A DNA stretch of 22,433 nucleotides from Gammaproteobacteria bacterium (GTDB taxonomy: Bacteria > Pseudomonadota > Gammaproteobacteria > PS1 > Pseudothioglobaceae). A model generated the notes under the pieces. It ran no database searches. It saw only the letters and a list, made by a program, of their open reading frames with translations, and was not told where the DNA came from. The position numbers were made by a program, and so were the translations under genes. Location of the stretch: the NCBI GenBank assembly GCA_003489145.1, contig DNJI01000102.1:1-22433 (forward strand), read 5' to 3'. The stretch's first letter is position 1. Each line of letters opens with the position of its first letter. Shown here piece by piece: positions 8,392-16,001 of this stretch.

Positions 8392-9075
8392 TTACTCCTT
8401 AAAAAAAATTAAATCCCAAACACCGTGTCCTAGTCGTTCACCTCGGCGTTCGAATTTAGTAATCGGCCGATGCTCAGGTCTTAATGAATATTTATGGGCG
8501 CCCAGGGTGTTTTTAAAGTGGGGGTGATTTTCTAGCGTTACCATCATGTATTCAGCATAGTTTTCCCAATCTGTTGCTATGTGCATTGTGCCGCCATCTT
8601 GCAGTTTGTTTGAAATTAAATCTAGAAAGTCCATTTTTACAAGTCGACGTTTGTGGTGTTTCTTCTTATGCCATGGGTCGGGGAAGAACAGTTGAAAAGT
8701 CTTAAAGCTGTTGTCTTCAATATGATGCTTAAGCACTTCAACCGCATCTTCTTTGATGATTTTTAGGTTGGTGAGTTGGTGTTTATTGGCCTCGTTAATC
8801 AACCTACCTATGCCAGCCTCATAAACTTCAATGCCCAAGAAATTTTGATCAGGCGCATTAATCGCCATCTCTAATAGGCTATCACCATTCCCAAATCCAA
8901 TCTCTAACGTAATAGGTTGGATTTTCTTAAATAATCTATTTAGATCAATTATTCCGCTAGGAATGTCGACACCAAATTGTGGCCAAAGATCAATCAGACC
9001 AGTTCTCTGCCCAAGTGTTAGTCGACCAGAGCGCCTGACAAAACTTTGAATTTTGTGTACGACTTTCTCACTCAT
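8392..9075 (-). CDS. trmB: tRNA (guanine-N7)-methyltransferase
   Basis: TrmB methylates G46 in the variable loop of many tRNAs using S-adenosylmethionine. The 227-residue Rossmann-fold enzyme shows the SAM-binding motif LEIGFGNGDSLL (57-68) and GIEVYEAGIGRL (81-92). The family signature FFPDPWHKKKHHKRRL (130-145) carries the catalytic Asp, and the tRNA-binding C terminus reads FERRGERLGHGVWDLIF. Length is typical. The ATG overlaps the xthA stop by four bases (ATGA, 9072-9075), and the stop sits inside the fxsA ribosome-binding region, so it is translationally linked on both sides. Confidence 0.96.
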   Translation of the reverse strand: MSEKVVHKIQSFVRRSGRLTLGQRTGLIDLWPQFGVDIPSGIIDLNRLFKKIQPITLEIGFGNGDSLLEMAINAPDQNFLGIEVYEAGIGRLINEANKHQLTNLKIIKEDAVEVLKHHIEDNSFKTFQLFFPDPWHKKKHHKRRLVKMDFLDLISNKLQDGGTMHIATDWENYAEYMMVTLENHPHFKNTLGAHKYSLRPEHRPITKFERRGERLGHGVWDLIFFKE

Positions 9076-9839
9076 AAGTCGTAATCAATGATGAGTGGCG
9101 AATGATCAGAAAAACGTTCGTCTTTATAAATTTCAACACGTTGAGGCGTGCCTTTAAGATTAGCACTGAGAATATGGTAGTCAATACGCCATCCAGTATT
9201 ATTAGCCCAAGCTTGCCCTCTATTCGACCACCAAGTGTATTGATCTGCTTCTTGATTAATCTCTCGAAAGGCATCAATAAAACCTGTTTGTGTGAACAGC
9301 TCTTCCATCCATGCGCGTTCTTCTGGCAGACAGCCTGAACGATTTTTATTGCCGTTAAAGTTTTTAATGTCAATTTTTTTATGCACGATATTGATATCGC
9401 CACAAATAATGTATTCGCGCCCGTCTTTTTGCAGCGCTTCGAGGTAGGGCATAAAGCGATCAGTCATAAATTCCATCTTATAATCTTGACGCTCTTGCTT
9501 GGCTGATCCAGAAGGAATATAAATGGAAATAACGCTGAGATTGCCAAAATCAGCCTGAATAAATCGACCTTCAAAATCAAAGTCTTTCCAAGGGCTAAAA
9601 ATTACCTGATCAGGTTTTTGTTTGCAATATAAACCCGTACCACTATAACCTTTACGCTCGGCAGGTTTGTAATAGGTGTATATGTCTTTTGGATAGAATT
9701 TATCATCCAGTTGATCTTCTTGCGCTTTAATTTCTTGCACACAAACCACATCGGCATTTTGGCTTTTCATCCAAGCAAAAAAACCTTTTCGCTCAGCTGC
9801 ACGAATTCCGTTGACGTTAGCCGTTATAATTCTCTTCAT
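9072..9839 (-). CDS. xthA: Exodeoxyribonuclease III (AP endonuclease, ExoIII family)
   Basis: ExoIII cleaves DNA 5' of abasic sites and removes blocked 3' ends during base excision repair. The 255-residue protein is a complete endonuclease/exonuclease/phosphatase fold with all catalytic residues visible: Asn8 in NVNGIRAA, Glu36 in CVQEIKAQ, Tyr107 in IYIPSG, Asp148 and Asn150 in CGDINIVHKKID, Asp220 in RIDYH, and the Asp245-His246 pair in FSDHSPL. It is the first gene of the minus-strand train and diverges from pyrE across 31 bases. No Shine-Dalgarno is seen before the ATG. Whether to call it xthA or exoA is a naming matter; function is clear. Confidence 0.93.
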   Translation of the reverse strand: MKRIITANVNGIRAAERKGFFAWMKSQNADVVCVQEIKAQEDQLDDKFYPKDIYTYYKPAERKGYSGTGLYCKQKPDQVIFSPWKDFDFEGRFIQADFGNLSVISIYIPSGSAKQERQDYKMEFMTDRFMPYLEALQKDGREYIICGDINIVHKKIDIKNFNGNKNRSGCLPEERAWMEELFTQTGFIDAFREINQEADQYTWWSNRGQAWANNTGWRIDYHILSANLKGTPQRVEIYKDERFSDHSPLIIDYDL

Positions 9840-9870
9840 TGGAAATATTTTAATGATTTAGAGGGGTAGT

Positions 9871-10509
9871 ATGCAGCAGTATCAAAAAGACTTTGTGGAT
9901 TTTATGTTGGAAATTGGTGCGCTAAAATTTGGCGAATTCACGCTTAAATCAGGCCGTGTTAGCCCTTATTTCTTTAACGCAGGCTCATTTAATACCGGCG
10001 AACATCTCTCAAAATTAGGTAAGTTTTATGCGCAAACTATTACTGAAAGTGGACTTGATTTTGATGTGTTATTCGGCCCTGCCTATAAAGGCATCCCACT
10101 AGCCACCGCTTGCGCGATGGCGTTAAATGATTCATTTGGTAAAAATGTACCGTATAGTTTTAACCGCAAAGAAGCTAAAACGCACGGCGAAGGCGGCGAT
10201 ATTGTTGGTCATGCATTGGAAGGCGATATTTTAATTATTGATGATGTGATTACTGCCGGTACGGCAATCCGTGAAGCAATGGATATTATTGCCGCCAATG
10301 GCGCAACAGCCAAAGGTGTGATTGTTGCCGTTGACCGTCAAGAAAAAGGCAAAGGTGATAAGTCAGCCATTCAAGAAGTGGAAGAGAATTTCGGCATTGC
10401 CGTGTTGAGTATTATTAATTTATCACATCTAATCGATTATTTAAAACAAGGCAACGATCAAGCGTTAATTGAACGCATTGAAGCTTATAGAGATCAATAC
10501 GGGGTTTAG
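9871..10509 (+). CDS. pyrE: Orotate phosphoribosyltransferase
   Basis: PyrE joins orotate to PRPP to give orotidine 5'-phosphate in pyrimidine synthesis. The 212-residue type I phosphoribosyltransferase has Lys26 and Phe34-Phe35 of the orotate/PRPP site (LKSGRVSPYFFN), Lys73 in GPAYKGIP, and the flexible catalytic loop NRKEAKTHGEGG (98-109). Its PRPP loop is ILIIDDVITAGTA (120-132). The ATG has GAGGGG (9861-9866) 4 bases upstream. The gene diverges from xthA, as in several other proteobacteria. Its stop codon overlaps the ald stop on the other strand by four bases, with no terminator hairpin between them. Confidence 0.97.
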   Translation: MQQYQKDFVDFMLEIGALKFGEFTLKSGRVSPYFFNAGSFNTGEHLSKLGKFYAQTITESGLDFDVLFGPAYKGIPLATACAMALNDSFGKNVPYSFNRKEAKTHGEGGDIVGHALEGDILIIDDVITAGTAIREAMDIIAANGATAKGVIVAVDRQEKGKGDKSAIQEVEENFGIAVLSIINLSHLIDYLKQGNDQALIERIEAYRDQYGV

Positions 10510-11615
10510 AAACTAATTGGTCTATGTTGATAATTTAGGCTCTTAGCGACTGCTTGATGCGCAACCCTCCCTTGATAGATGTTCAGCCCATTCATTAAAT
10601 TTTGATTATCCAACATGGCTTGTTGGTAGCCTTTATTGGCGATATCTAGAATATAAGGCAGAGTTGCGTTAGTGAGCGCTAAAGTCGCAGTCTGTGCGAC
10701 TGCACCAGGCATATTGCCCACACAATAATGAATAATATCATCAACCACGTAAGTTGGTTTATCGTGTGTAGTGACTTTCGAGGTTTCAAAACAACCGCCT
10801 TGATCGATTGACACATCCGCCAAGACTGAGCCTTTTTTCATTAATTTCAACATATCTCGAGTAATCAATTTTGGTGCTGAAGCGCCCGCAACAAGTGCCG
10901 CACCAATCACCAAGTCAGCAGTTTCCAATTGTTGTTCAATATTAGCTTGGCTAGATAAATTAATAGACAGTTGAGAGGTGTGTTGTTGTTGAAAATCCGT
11001 TAGCCGTTTCGAGAGAGATCGATTAAGAATGATCACTTGTGCACCCATGCCTAAAGCCACTTTAGCGGCATTCATGCCCACAACGCCACCGCCAAGTACC
11101 AGCACTTGAGCTGATTCTACCCCAGTGGCACCACTGAGTAACACCCCAGACCCACCCTGGGTTTTTTCCAGATGGTGGGCGCCAGATTGAATCGACATTC
11201 GGCCGGCAATTTCACTCATCGGTTGTAAAAGTGGCAAACGGTTATTGTTATCTGTAATGGTTTCATAGGCGATACAAGTACTTCCAGATTCTAATAGTAG
11301 TTCGGCTTGTTTAGGGTCAGCAGCTAGATGTAGATAAGCAAACAGAATTTGATTTTTATTGAGTAGTTTGCATTCGCTTGGCTGTGGTTCTTTGACTTTA
11401 ATAACCATATCGGCTTGATCAAAAATAGCTTGGGCTGAATTGACAATACTGACACCTGAATCTTGATAATCTTGATTACTAAATCCAATAGCACTTCCTG
11501 CATCTGATTGAACAATGACTTGGTGGCCAGCTTCAGCCAATACCTTGGCACCATGTGGCGTTAGAGCAACACGATACTCATGTACTTTAATTTCTTTTGG
11601 AACGCCGATAATCAT
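10506..11615 (-). CDS. ald: Alanine dehydrogenase
   Basis: Ald reversibly interconverts L-alanine and pyruvate plus ammonium with NAD(H). With the ATG at 11615 the protein is 369 residues and begins MIIGVPKEIK, the family's usual N terminus. The substrate residues then fall at the standard numbers: Arg15 (EYRVALTP), Lys75 (KVKEP) and His96 (YLHLA). The Rossmann NAD site is LVLGGGVVGMNAAKV (about 167-181), and a second conserved block is DVSIDQGGCFETS. A longer frame from a GTG at 11642 adds nine residues and would overlap the divergent pirin gene, so I reject it. No Shine-Dalgarno precedes the ATG, and the best promoter predicts a nearly leaderless message. Confidence 0.95.
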   Translation of the reverse strand: MIIGVPKEIKVHEYRVALTPHGAKVLAEAGHQVIVQSDAGSAIGFSNQDYQDSGVSIVNSAQAIFDQADMVIKVKEPQPSECKLLNKNQILFAYLHLAADPKQAELLLESGSTCIAYETITDNNNRLPLLQPMSEIAGRMSIQSGAHHLEKTQGGSGVLLSGATGVESAQVLVLGGGVVGMNAAKVALGMGAQVIILNRSLSKRLTDFQQQHTSQLSINLSSQANIEQQLETADLVIGAALVAGASAPKLITRDMLKLMKKGSVLADVSIDQGGCFETSKVTTHDKPTYVVDDIIHYCVGNMPGAVAQTATLALTNATLPYILDIANKGYQQAMLDNQNLMNGLNIYQGRVAHQAVAKSLNYQHRPISF

Positions 11616-11621
11616 GCTAAT

Positions 11622-11651
11622 ATTGTAGTATGAATAATGCACGATTTACAA
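11622..11651 (-). promoter_or_regulatory. Candidate ald promoter with almost no leader
   Basis: On the minus strand TACAAT (11622-11627, five of six) lies 18 bases after TTGTAA (11646-11651, four of six). Transcription would start at or within a base or two of the ald ATG at 11615. The -35 lies inside the first codons of the divergent pirin gene. Confidence 0.35.
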
Positions 11652-12395
11652 GAAAATTTGGATATGTTGACTAAAGCTTATCCGCAAGAAACACTCGAAG
11701 GTGATGGTGTGGTTGTCAATCGACTATTTCCAATATCGCAACGAATGAATTTTGATCCGTTTGTATTGTGGGATCATTTTAATATTTCTGCTGGCCATGG
11801 TTTTCCAGATCACCCCCACCGTGGGTTTGAAGCAATTACCTATATGTTGACTGGCGGTATGCACCATAAAGATAACTTGGGTAATGATGCTTTTGTTAGT
11901 AAAGGCGGAGCCCAGGTGTTTTGTGCAGGAAAGGGTATAGTTCACTCAGAAATGCCAGCAGAAGAAGGCCAAAGTGTCGGTATTCAATTGTGGATTAATT
12001 TACCCAAACGTCTTAAAACAATTAAGCCGAGTTATCAACAAGTTTTAAGTGAAAATTTGCCTGTAACTACTTTTGAAGGTGGCTATTGTCGGACGATTGT
12101 TGGCGAGGGATCGCCGATTGAATTGCATACAGATATTACTTATCAGCATGTAAAAATTGAACAAAATAAACAATACCAAATATATATTAACCAAGGGCTT
12201 AATGCGGTTATTTATGTGTTATCAGGTGACATTGTTTTGGCGGGCGAGGCGCTTAGCCCAACTGAATCGTTACTGATTAAAGCCGATGAAGAGCAGAATT
12301 TATCTATCCAAGCAAAGACAGGCAGTGAATTTATGTTTTGTTGCGGTTTGCCACATCATCAGCCGATCTATCAGCACGGCCCCTATGTTGATTAG
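11637..12395 (+). CDS. Pirin family cupin protein
   Basis: Pirins are iron-binding bicupin proteins; bacterial members such as E. coli YhhW can show quercetin 2,3-dioxygenase activity, but physiological roles vary. The 252-residue protein keeps the four expected metal ligands in the first cupin: His59 and His61 in DHPHRGFE, His103 and Glu105 in GIVHSEMP. The second cupin is recognisable from about residue 165 (VIYVLSGDIVLAGEA). It is closer in style to human pirin than to YhhW (FPDHPHRGFE, QLWVNL-like QLWINL). It ends right after QHGPYVD, whereas human pirin continues for about 30 residues, so the C-terminal helix seems absent. The ATG at 11637 has no clear Shine-Dalgarno; another in-frame ATG at 11664 is possible. 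Substrate unknown. Confidence 0.88.
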   Translation: MHDLQENLDMLTKAYPQETLEGDGVVVNRLFPISQRMNFDPFVLWDHFNISAGHGFPDHPHRGFEAITYMLTGGMHHKDNLGNDAFVSKGGAQVFCAGKGIVHSEMPAEEGQSVGIQLWINLPKRLKTIKPSYQQVLSENLPVTTFEGGYCRTIVGEGSPIELHTDITYQHVKIEQNKQYQIYINQGLNAVIYVLSGDIVLAGEALSPTESLLIKADEEQNLSIQAKTGSEFMFCCGLPHHQPIYQHGPYVD

Positions 12396-12401
12396 TACGA
12401 A

Positions 12402-12674
12402 CTATTTATCGTCTTCAATTATTTCTTGAGTAACGTTTAAGTGATTAGTTTTGGCAAAAGAAAGAATGCGTTCGTAAGTAAATTCACACGCATATTTAAG
12501 TTGATCATCAAAAACAATGGATTTAATGCCATCAATTCTACGAATTTTCAGGTGACCGTTATAGCGTTTTAGTTGTTCGGGTTGAATACACACCAGTCTT
12601 TCAGTCCAGTCGCTGGGCCTAAACTTTTGTCCATCTTCGGTAATACCGGATACGGTATAGCGGGTTATTGGCAT
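12402..12674 (-). CDS. Small protein resembling the DUF3579 family
   Basis: A 90-residue protein of unknown function. From memory of the family it resembles DUF3579 proteins of proteobacteria, mainly through the FRPSDWTERLVCI segment (18-30), which matches the FRPSDWAERL block of that group. The rest (KIRRIDGIKSIVFDDQL, then FTYERILSFAKTNHLNV) suggests a small alpha/beta domain. No signal peptide, membrane segment or metal cluster is seen. The ATG lies 20 bases after the 3' end of a tRNA-Ser gene on the same strand, and no other promoter or strong Shine-Dalgarno is visible in that gap, so it is probably read from the tRNA promoter. It ends 6 bases from the convergent pirin gene. Confidence 0.75.
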   Translation of the reverse strand: MPITRYTVSGITEDGQKFRPSDWTERLVCIQPEQLKRYNGHLKIRRIDGIKSIVFDDQLKYACEFTYERILSFAKTNHLNVTQEIIEDDK

Positions 12675-12694
12675 GTTTTTTTCTGTAAGAATAA

Positions 12695-12784
12695 TGGTGG
12701 AGGGATAGGGATTTGAACCCTAGAAGGAGATTAATCCTTGCTGGTTTTCAAGACCAGTGCATTCAGCCGCTCTGCCATCCCTCC
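12695..12784 (-). tRNA. tRNA-Ser (anticodon UGA)
   Basis: A complete class II tRNA on the minus strand, 90 bases including an encoded CCA. Acceptor stem GGAGGGA pairs with TCCCTCC. Anticodon stem CTGGT/ACCAG encloses loop CTTGAAA with anticodon TGA (12748-12750). The long variable arm AAGGA-TTAATC-TCCTT is typical of serine tRNAs, and the T arm is TAGGG-TTCAAAT-CCCTA. The discriminator base before CCA is A; E. coli serine tRNAs have G there. Confidence 0.96.
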
Positions 12785-12795
12785 AATGTGGAGAT

Positions 12796-12824
12796 ATCAT
12801 ACAGTCTGTTGAACCAATAGTAAA
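12796..12824 (-). promoter_or_regulatory. Candidate tRNA-Ser promoter
   Basis: On the minus strand TATGAT (12796-12801, five of six) lies 17 bases after TTTACT (12819-12824, four of six). The start point would fall about five bases before the mature tRNA 5' end, as expected for a tRNA gene. It is back to back with the rpmB promoter. Confidence 0.5.
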
Positions 12825-12847
12825 TAGGATATTTATATAAATTCGAT

Positions 12848-12876
12848 TTGAAATTAGCCATTTTTTTAAGTATAAT
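12848..12876 (+). promoter_or_regulatory. rpmB-rpmG promoter
   Basis: TTGAAA (12848-12853, five of six) and a perfect TATAAT (12871-12876) are separated by exactly 17 bases. This is the strongest sigma70-type promoter I see in the window. The predicted start lies about 26 bases before the rpmB ATG at 12909. Confidence 0.75.
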
Positions 12877-12908
12877 TCCTTTCTTTTAGATTTCTGATGA
12901 GTTTAGTT

Positions 12909-13145
12909 ATGGCAAAGATATGTCAAGTAACCGGTAAGCGTCCAATGAGTGGCAACAATGTATCGCACGCGAACAATAGAACGCGTCGTCGTTTTTATCC
13001 AAATCTTCACACGCACCGTTTTTGGGTAGAGAGTGAAAATCGTTTTATAAAACTGAAGTTAACGGCAAAAGGTTTACGTATTGTTGATAAGAAAGGCATC
13101 GACACTGTACTGGCAGAAATCCGCGCACGTGGCGAAAAGGTTTAG
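12909..13145 (+). CDS. rpmB: 50S ribosomal protein L28
   Basis: L28 is a small structural protein of the large ribosomal subunit. The 78-residue product has the family N terminus MAKICQVTGKRPMSGNNVSH, the RRRFYPNLHTHRFWVES block, and ends KKGIDTVLAEIRARGEK, the same length as E. coli L28. A frame starting at an ATG at 12897 would add four residues (MSLV); I prefer 12909 because it matches the family start exactly. The Shine-Dalgarno is weak (GATGAG, about 7 bases upstream). It is followed after 9 bases by rpmG, the standard pair. Confidence 0.96.
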   Translation: MAKICQVTGKRPMSGNNVSHANNRTRRRFYPNLHTHRFWVESENRFIKLKLTAKGLRIVDKKGIDTVLAEIRARGEKV

Positions 13146-13154
13146 GAGTAAGGT

Positions 13155-13310
13155 ATGAGAGAAAAAATCAAATTAGTATCATCGGCTAAAACTGGCCATT
13201 TTTACACAACAACTAAAAACAAGCGTCTTCACCCAGAAAAGGTAGAAGTTAAAAAGTTTGATCCTGTTGTTAGACAACACGTAATGTATAAAGAAGCCAA
13301 GATTAAATAA
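13155..13310 (+). CDS. rpmG: 50S ribosomal protein L33
   Basis: L33 is a small protein near the E site of the large subunit. The 51-residue frame begins MREKIKLVSSAKTGHFYTTT, continues KNKRLHPEKVEVKKFDP and ends VMYKEAKIK. It has no Cys pairs, so it is the zinc-independent form. AGGAG just after the rpmB stop and AAGG close to the ATG give a clear ribosome site. rpmB and rpmG are co-transcribed and end at a two-way terminator. Confidence 0.96.
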   Translation: MREKIKLVSSAKTGHFYTTTKNKRLHPEKVEVKKFDPVVRQHVMYKEAKIK

Positions 13311-13328
13311 TCTTTCTTTTAACATTTC

Positions 13329-13360
13329 AATAAAAAAGCCGCTAATGCGGCTTTTTTATT
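13329..13360. terminator. Bidirectional rho-independent terminator (rpmG / acnB)
   Basis: A perfect inverted repeat has arms AATAAAAAAGCCGC (13329-13342) and GCGGCTTTTTTATT (13347-13360) with a TAAT loop. It lies between the convergent stops of rpmG (13310) and acnB (13377) and can serve both. Confidence 0.9.
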
Positions 13361-13376
13361 GTCTGGATGATACTAA

Positions 13377-15935
13377 TTATTCTTCTAGAATCGTATCGAG
13401 CGCAATATGCCCAACAGCTTCTTGGTATTCAGACAACTGATCAAAATTTAGATATTGATAAATATCGGTCGCCATCGGCTCAATGCCTTTCATTGCTTTC
13501 ATATACTCATCAATGTTAGGAATATGCCCTAATTTTGCAGTGATGGCAGCTACCTCAGCAGAGGATAGATACACATCAGCACCATCACCCAAACGATTTG
13601 GGAAATTACGCGTTGAGGTGGAAACTACAGTTGAATTGCTTTTAACACGTGCTTGATTGCCCATACATAACGAACAGCCTGGTATCTCAGTATGTTCTGT
13701 GAGGTTTTCAAATACATCGTAAGTGCCTTCTTTCTTAAGTTGTGCTTCATCCATACGAGTAGGTGGTGCTATCCATAATTCAGTTTTGGTTTTATTGTCG
13801 CCCTTTAGCAGTTGAGCGGCCGCTCTAAAATGACCAATATTCATCATGCAAGAGCCAATAAATACCTCGTCGATTTGTGTGTTGGCCACATCAGAGAGTA
13901 GCTTTACATCATCTGGGTCATTTGGACAGGCTAGGATTGGCTCTTTAATGTCATCGAGGTTAATCTCAATTACAGCCGCATATTCACAATTTGAATCAGC
14001 TTCTAATAATTCGGGTGTATCTAGCCATTTTTGCATGGCTTGAATACGGCGTGCGATGGTCTTTTTGTCTTCATAGTCCATTTCTATCATAGAAGACAAT
14101 AGAGCAATGTTTGATTGCAAATACTCTGCCACAGGCTCTTTATTGAGCTTGATGGTACAACCATTAGCTGAGCGTTCAGCAGAGGCATCTGTAAGTTCAA
14201 AGGCTTGTTCAATTTTAAGATCTCCCAATCCTTCAATCTCTAAGATACGACCTGAAAAGATATTTTTCTTATTGGATTTTTCAACGGTTAATAAACCCTG
14301 TTGAATTGCGACGTATGGAATAGCGTTAACCAAGTCGCGCAGAGTAATACCTTCTTGCATAGTGCCAGAGAATTTAACCAATACCGATTCTGGCATATCT
14401 AATGGTAGTACGCCAATTGAGGCGCCAAACGCTACTAGACCAGAGCCTGCAGGGAAACTAATGCCAATTGGGAAGCGTGTATGTGAGTCACCACCAGTAC
14501 CTACGGTATCAGGTAACAACATACGGTTAAGCCATGAGTGGATAATGCCATCACCAGGTTTTAACGCTACACCGCCACGAGATTGCATAAAATCTGGCAA
14601 TGAGTGTTGGAGTTCTAAATCAACCGGCTTTGGGTAGGCAGCGGTATGGCAAAAACTCTGCATTACTAATTCTGCCGAAAATCCCAAACAGGCTAACTCT
14701 TTGAGCTCATCACGGGTCATTGCGCCCGTGGTATCTTGTGAGCCAACAGTAGTCATGCGTGGTTCGCAATAAGTGCCAGGGCGAATACCTTCAACACCAC
14801 AAGCCTTACCAACGATTTTTTGCGCTAGAGTATAGCCTGCGTTACTATTGCTGGCGTCTTGTGGACGCAAGAAAAGATCACTGACAGGTAGGCCTAAGTC
14901 TTGTCGTGTTTTGTCGGTTAAACCACGACCAATAATTAACGGAATTCGACCACCTGCACGCACTTCATCAGGCATAGTGGTTGGTGATAATTCGAAAGTA
15001 GAAATTGTTTCACCATTACTATTGGTTATTTTTCCTTCATAAGGATAGATAGTGATTTCATCGCCCATGCTCATTTTTGTCACGTCGCATTCAATTGGTA
15101 GAGCACCTGAGTCTTCAGCAGTATTAAAGAAAATTGGGGCGATATTACCACCAAGCACAACACCACCACCACGTTTGTTAGGGATATAGTCGATATCATT
15201 GCCCATGTGCCAAAGCACAGAGTTAATAGCTGATTTACGCGAAGAGCCTGTACCAACTACGTCACCAACAAAGGCTAATGGAAAACCTTTTTCTTTTAGT
15301 TTTTCAATGGTTTCCAGAGGGTTTTCCATTGTTTTTCCGAGCATTGATTGTGCGTGTAATGGAATATCTGGGCGTGACCAGGCCTCCGTTGCAGGTGATA
15401 GATCATCCGTGTTAATTTCACCTTCAACACGAAACACTATAAGCTTGATTTTTTTTGGTAATTTGTTTTTAGATGTAAACCAATCTGCATTTGCCCAAGC
15501 GTCAATCACTTGTTTGGCAAAAGCATTGTTGGCTGATTTTTCTACAACAGCCTGATATGCCTCATAAATTAGTAGCGTTTTTGCCAATGCGTCTCTGGCA
15601 GTTTCGGCCGTGGCGTCTAGGTCCAATAGCTCAATCAATGGATCAATGTTGTAGCCACCCATCATTGTGCTTAATAAAAACGTAGCATGTTTTTGATCAA
15701 TAGCATCACAAGTTTGATCGCCTTTAGCGACACTGGCTAAAAAACTTGCTTTGACATACGCTGCCTCATCCACGCCGGGTGGTACACGATGTGTGAGTAA
15801 ATCTAAATAAAAGTCTCCATCACCACCTTTGATTAAATTTTCAACGACAGATTTTGCTTGCTCTGCATTGAGTACTAGTGGCGGTAAATTATCTTGAGCG
15901 CGCTCATCAATGTGAGCTAAATAGGCTGTTTTCAT
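13377..15935 (-). CDS. acnB: Aconitate hydratase B
   Basis: AcnB is the main TCA-cycle aconitase, interconverting citrate and isocitrate, and may also act on 2-methylisocitrate. Domain order is that of AcnB: an N-terminal HEAT-like domain (LDLLTHRVPPGVDEAAYVKA), the swivel domain with GDVVGTGSSRKSAINS, then domains 1-3. Counting from the longest possible start (15977), the [4Fe-4S] ligands are Cys710 in IGSCMMNIGHF and Cys768/Cys771 in GCSLCMGNQ, as in E. coli. I chose the ATG at 15935 (852 residues; subtract 14 from those numbers). MKTAYLAHIDERA there aligns with the E. coli start, and the upstream 14 codons overlap the purB promoter zone. No Shine-Dalgarno is strong for either start. The gene is divergent from purB. 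Confidence 0.95.
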   Translation of the reverse strand: MKTAYLAHIDERAQDNLPPLVLNAEQAKSVVENLIKGGDGDFYLDLLTHRVPPGVDEAAYVKASFLASVAKGDQTCDAIDQKHATFLLSTMMGGYNIDPLIELLDLDATAETARDALAKTLLIYEAYQAVVEKSANNAFAKQVIDAWANADWFTSKNKLPKKIKLIVFRVEGEINTDDLSPATEAWSRPDIPLHAQSMLGKTMENPLETIEKLKEKGFPLAFVGDVVGTGSSRKSAINSVLWHMGNDIDYIPNKRGGGVVLGGNIAPIFFNTAEDSGALPIECDVTKMSMGDEITIYPYEGKITNSNGETISTFELSPTTMPDEVRAGGRIPLIIGRGLTDKTRQDLGLPVSDLFLRPQDASNSNAGYTLAQKIVGKACGVEGIRPGTYCEPRMTTVGSQDTTGAMTRDELKELACLGFSAELVMQSFCHTAAYPKPVDLELQHSLPDFMQSRGGVALKPGDGIIHSWLNRMLLPDTVGTGGDSHTRFPIGISFPAGSGLVAFGASIGVLPLDMPESVLVKFSGTMQEGITLRDLVNAIPYVAIQQGLLTVEKSNKKNIFSGRILEIEGLGDLKIEQAFELTDASAERSANGCTIKLNKEPVAEYLQSNIALLSSMIEMDYEDKKTIARRIQAMQKWLDTPELLEADSNCEYAAVIEINLDDIKEPILACPNDPDDVKLLSDVANTQIDEVFIGSCMMNIGHFRAAAQLLKGDNKTKTELWIAPPTRMDEAQLKKEGTYDVFENLTEHTEIPGCSLCMGNQARVKSNSTVVSTSTRNFPNRLGDGADVYLSSAEVAAITAKLGHIPNIDEYMKAMKGIEPMATDIYQYLNFDQLSEYQEAVGHIALDTILEE

Positions 15936-15963
15936 CTGTTTAATAAGTGAATCATATAAGGCG

Positions 15964-15969
15964 TATAAT
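15964..15969 (+). promoter_or_regulatory. Candidate -10 element for purB
   Basis: A perfect TATAAT in the short acnB-purB divergent gap would start transcription about 26 bases before the purB ATG. No good -35 is seen at 16-18 bases, so the assignment is tentative. Confidence 0.35.
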
Positions 15970-16001
15970 TTTACCATTTATTTGATTTGACTATGCGAAT
16001 T

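Noticed and set aside
9811..9830. TTGACG followed by TATAAT upstream of pyrE
   Set aside because: The spacer is only 8 bases, far too short for a sigma70 promoter; the TATAAT alone might still serve pyrE but has no -35 at proper distance.
1351..9839. Possible defence or phage-related island because of fxsA (phage T7 exclusion phenotype)
   Set aside because: All neighbours are core metabolism and repair genes in a continuous train; nothing else suggests a defence locus, integrase or transfer.
15199..15555. 118-codon plus-strand frame opposite acnB
   Set aside because: acnB is intact and conserved throughout on the other strand; this frame has no family features and no ribosome site.
15936..15977. 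14-codon N-terminal extension of acnB
   Set aside because: AcnB proteins start at the equivalent of the ATG at 15935, and the extension would overlap the purB -10.
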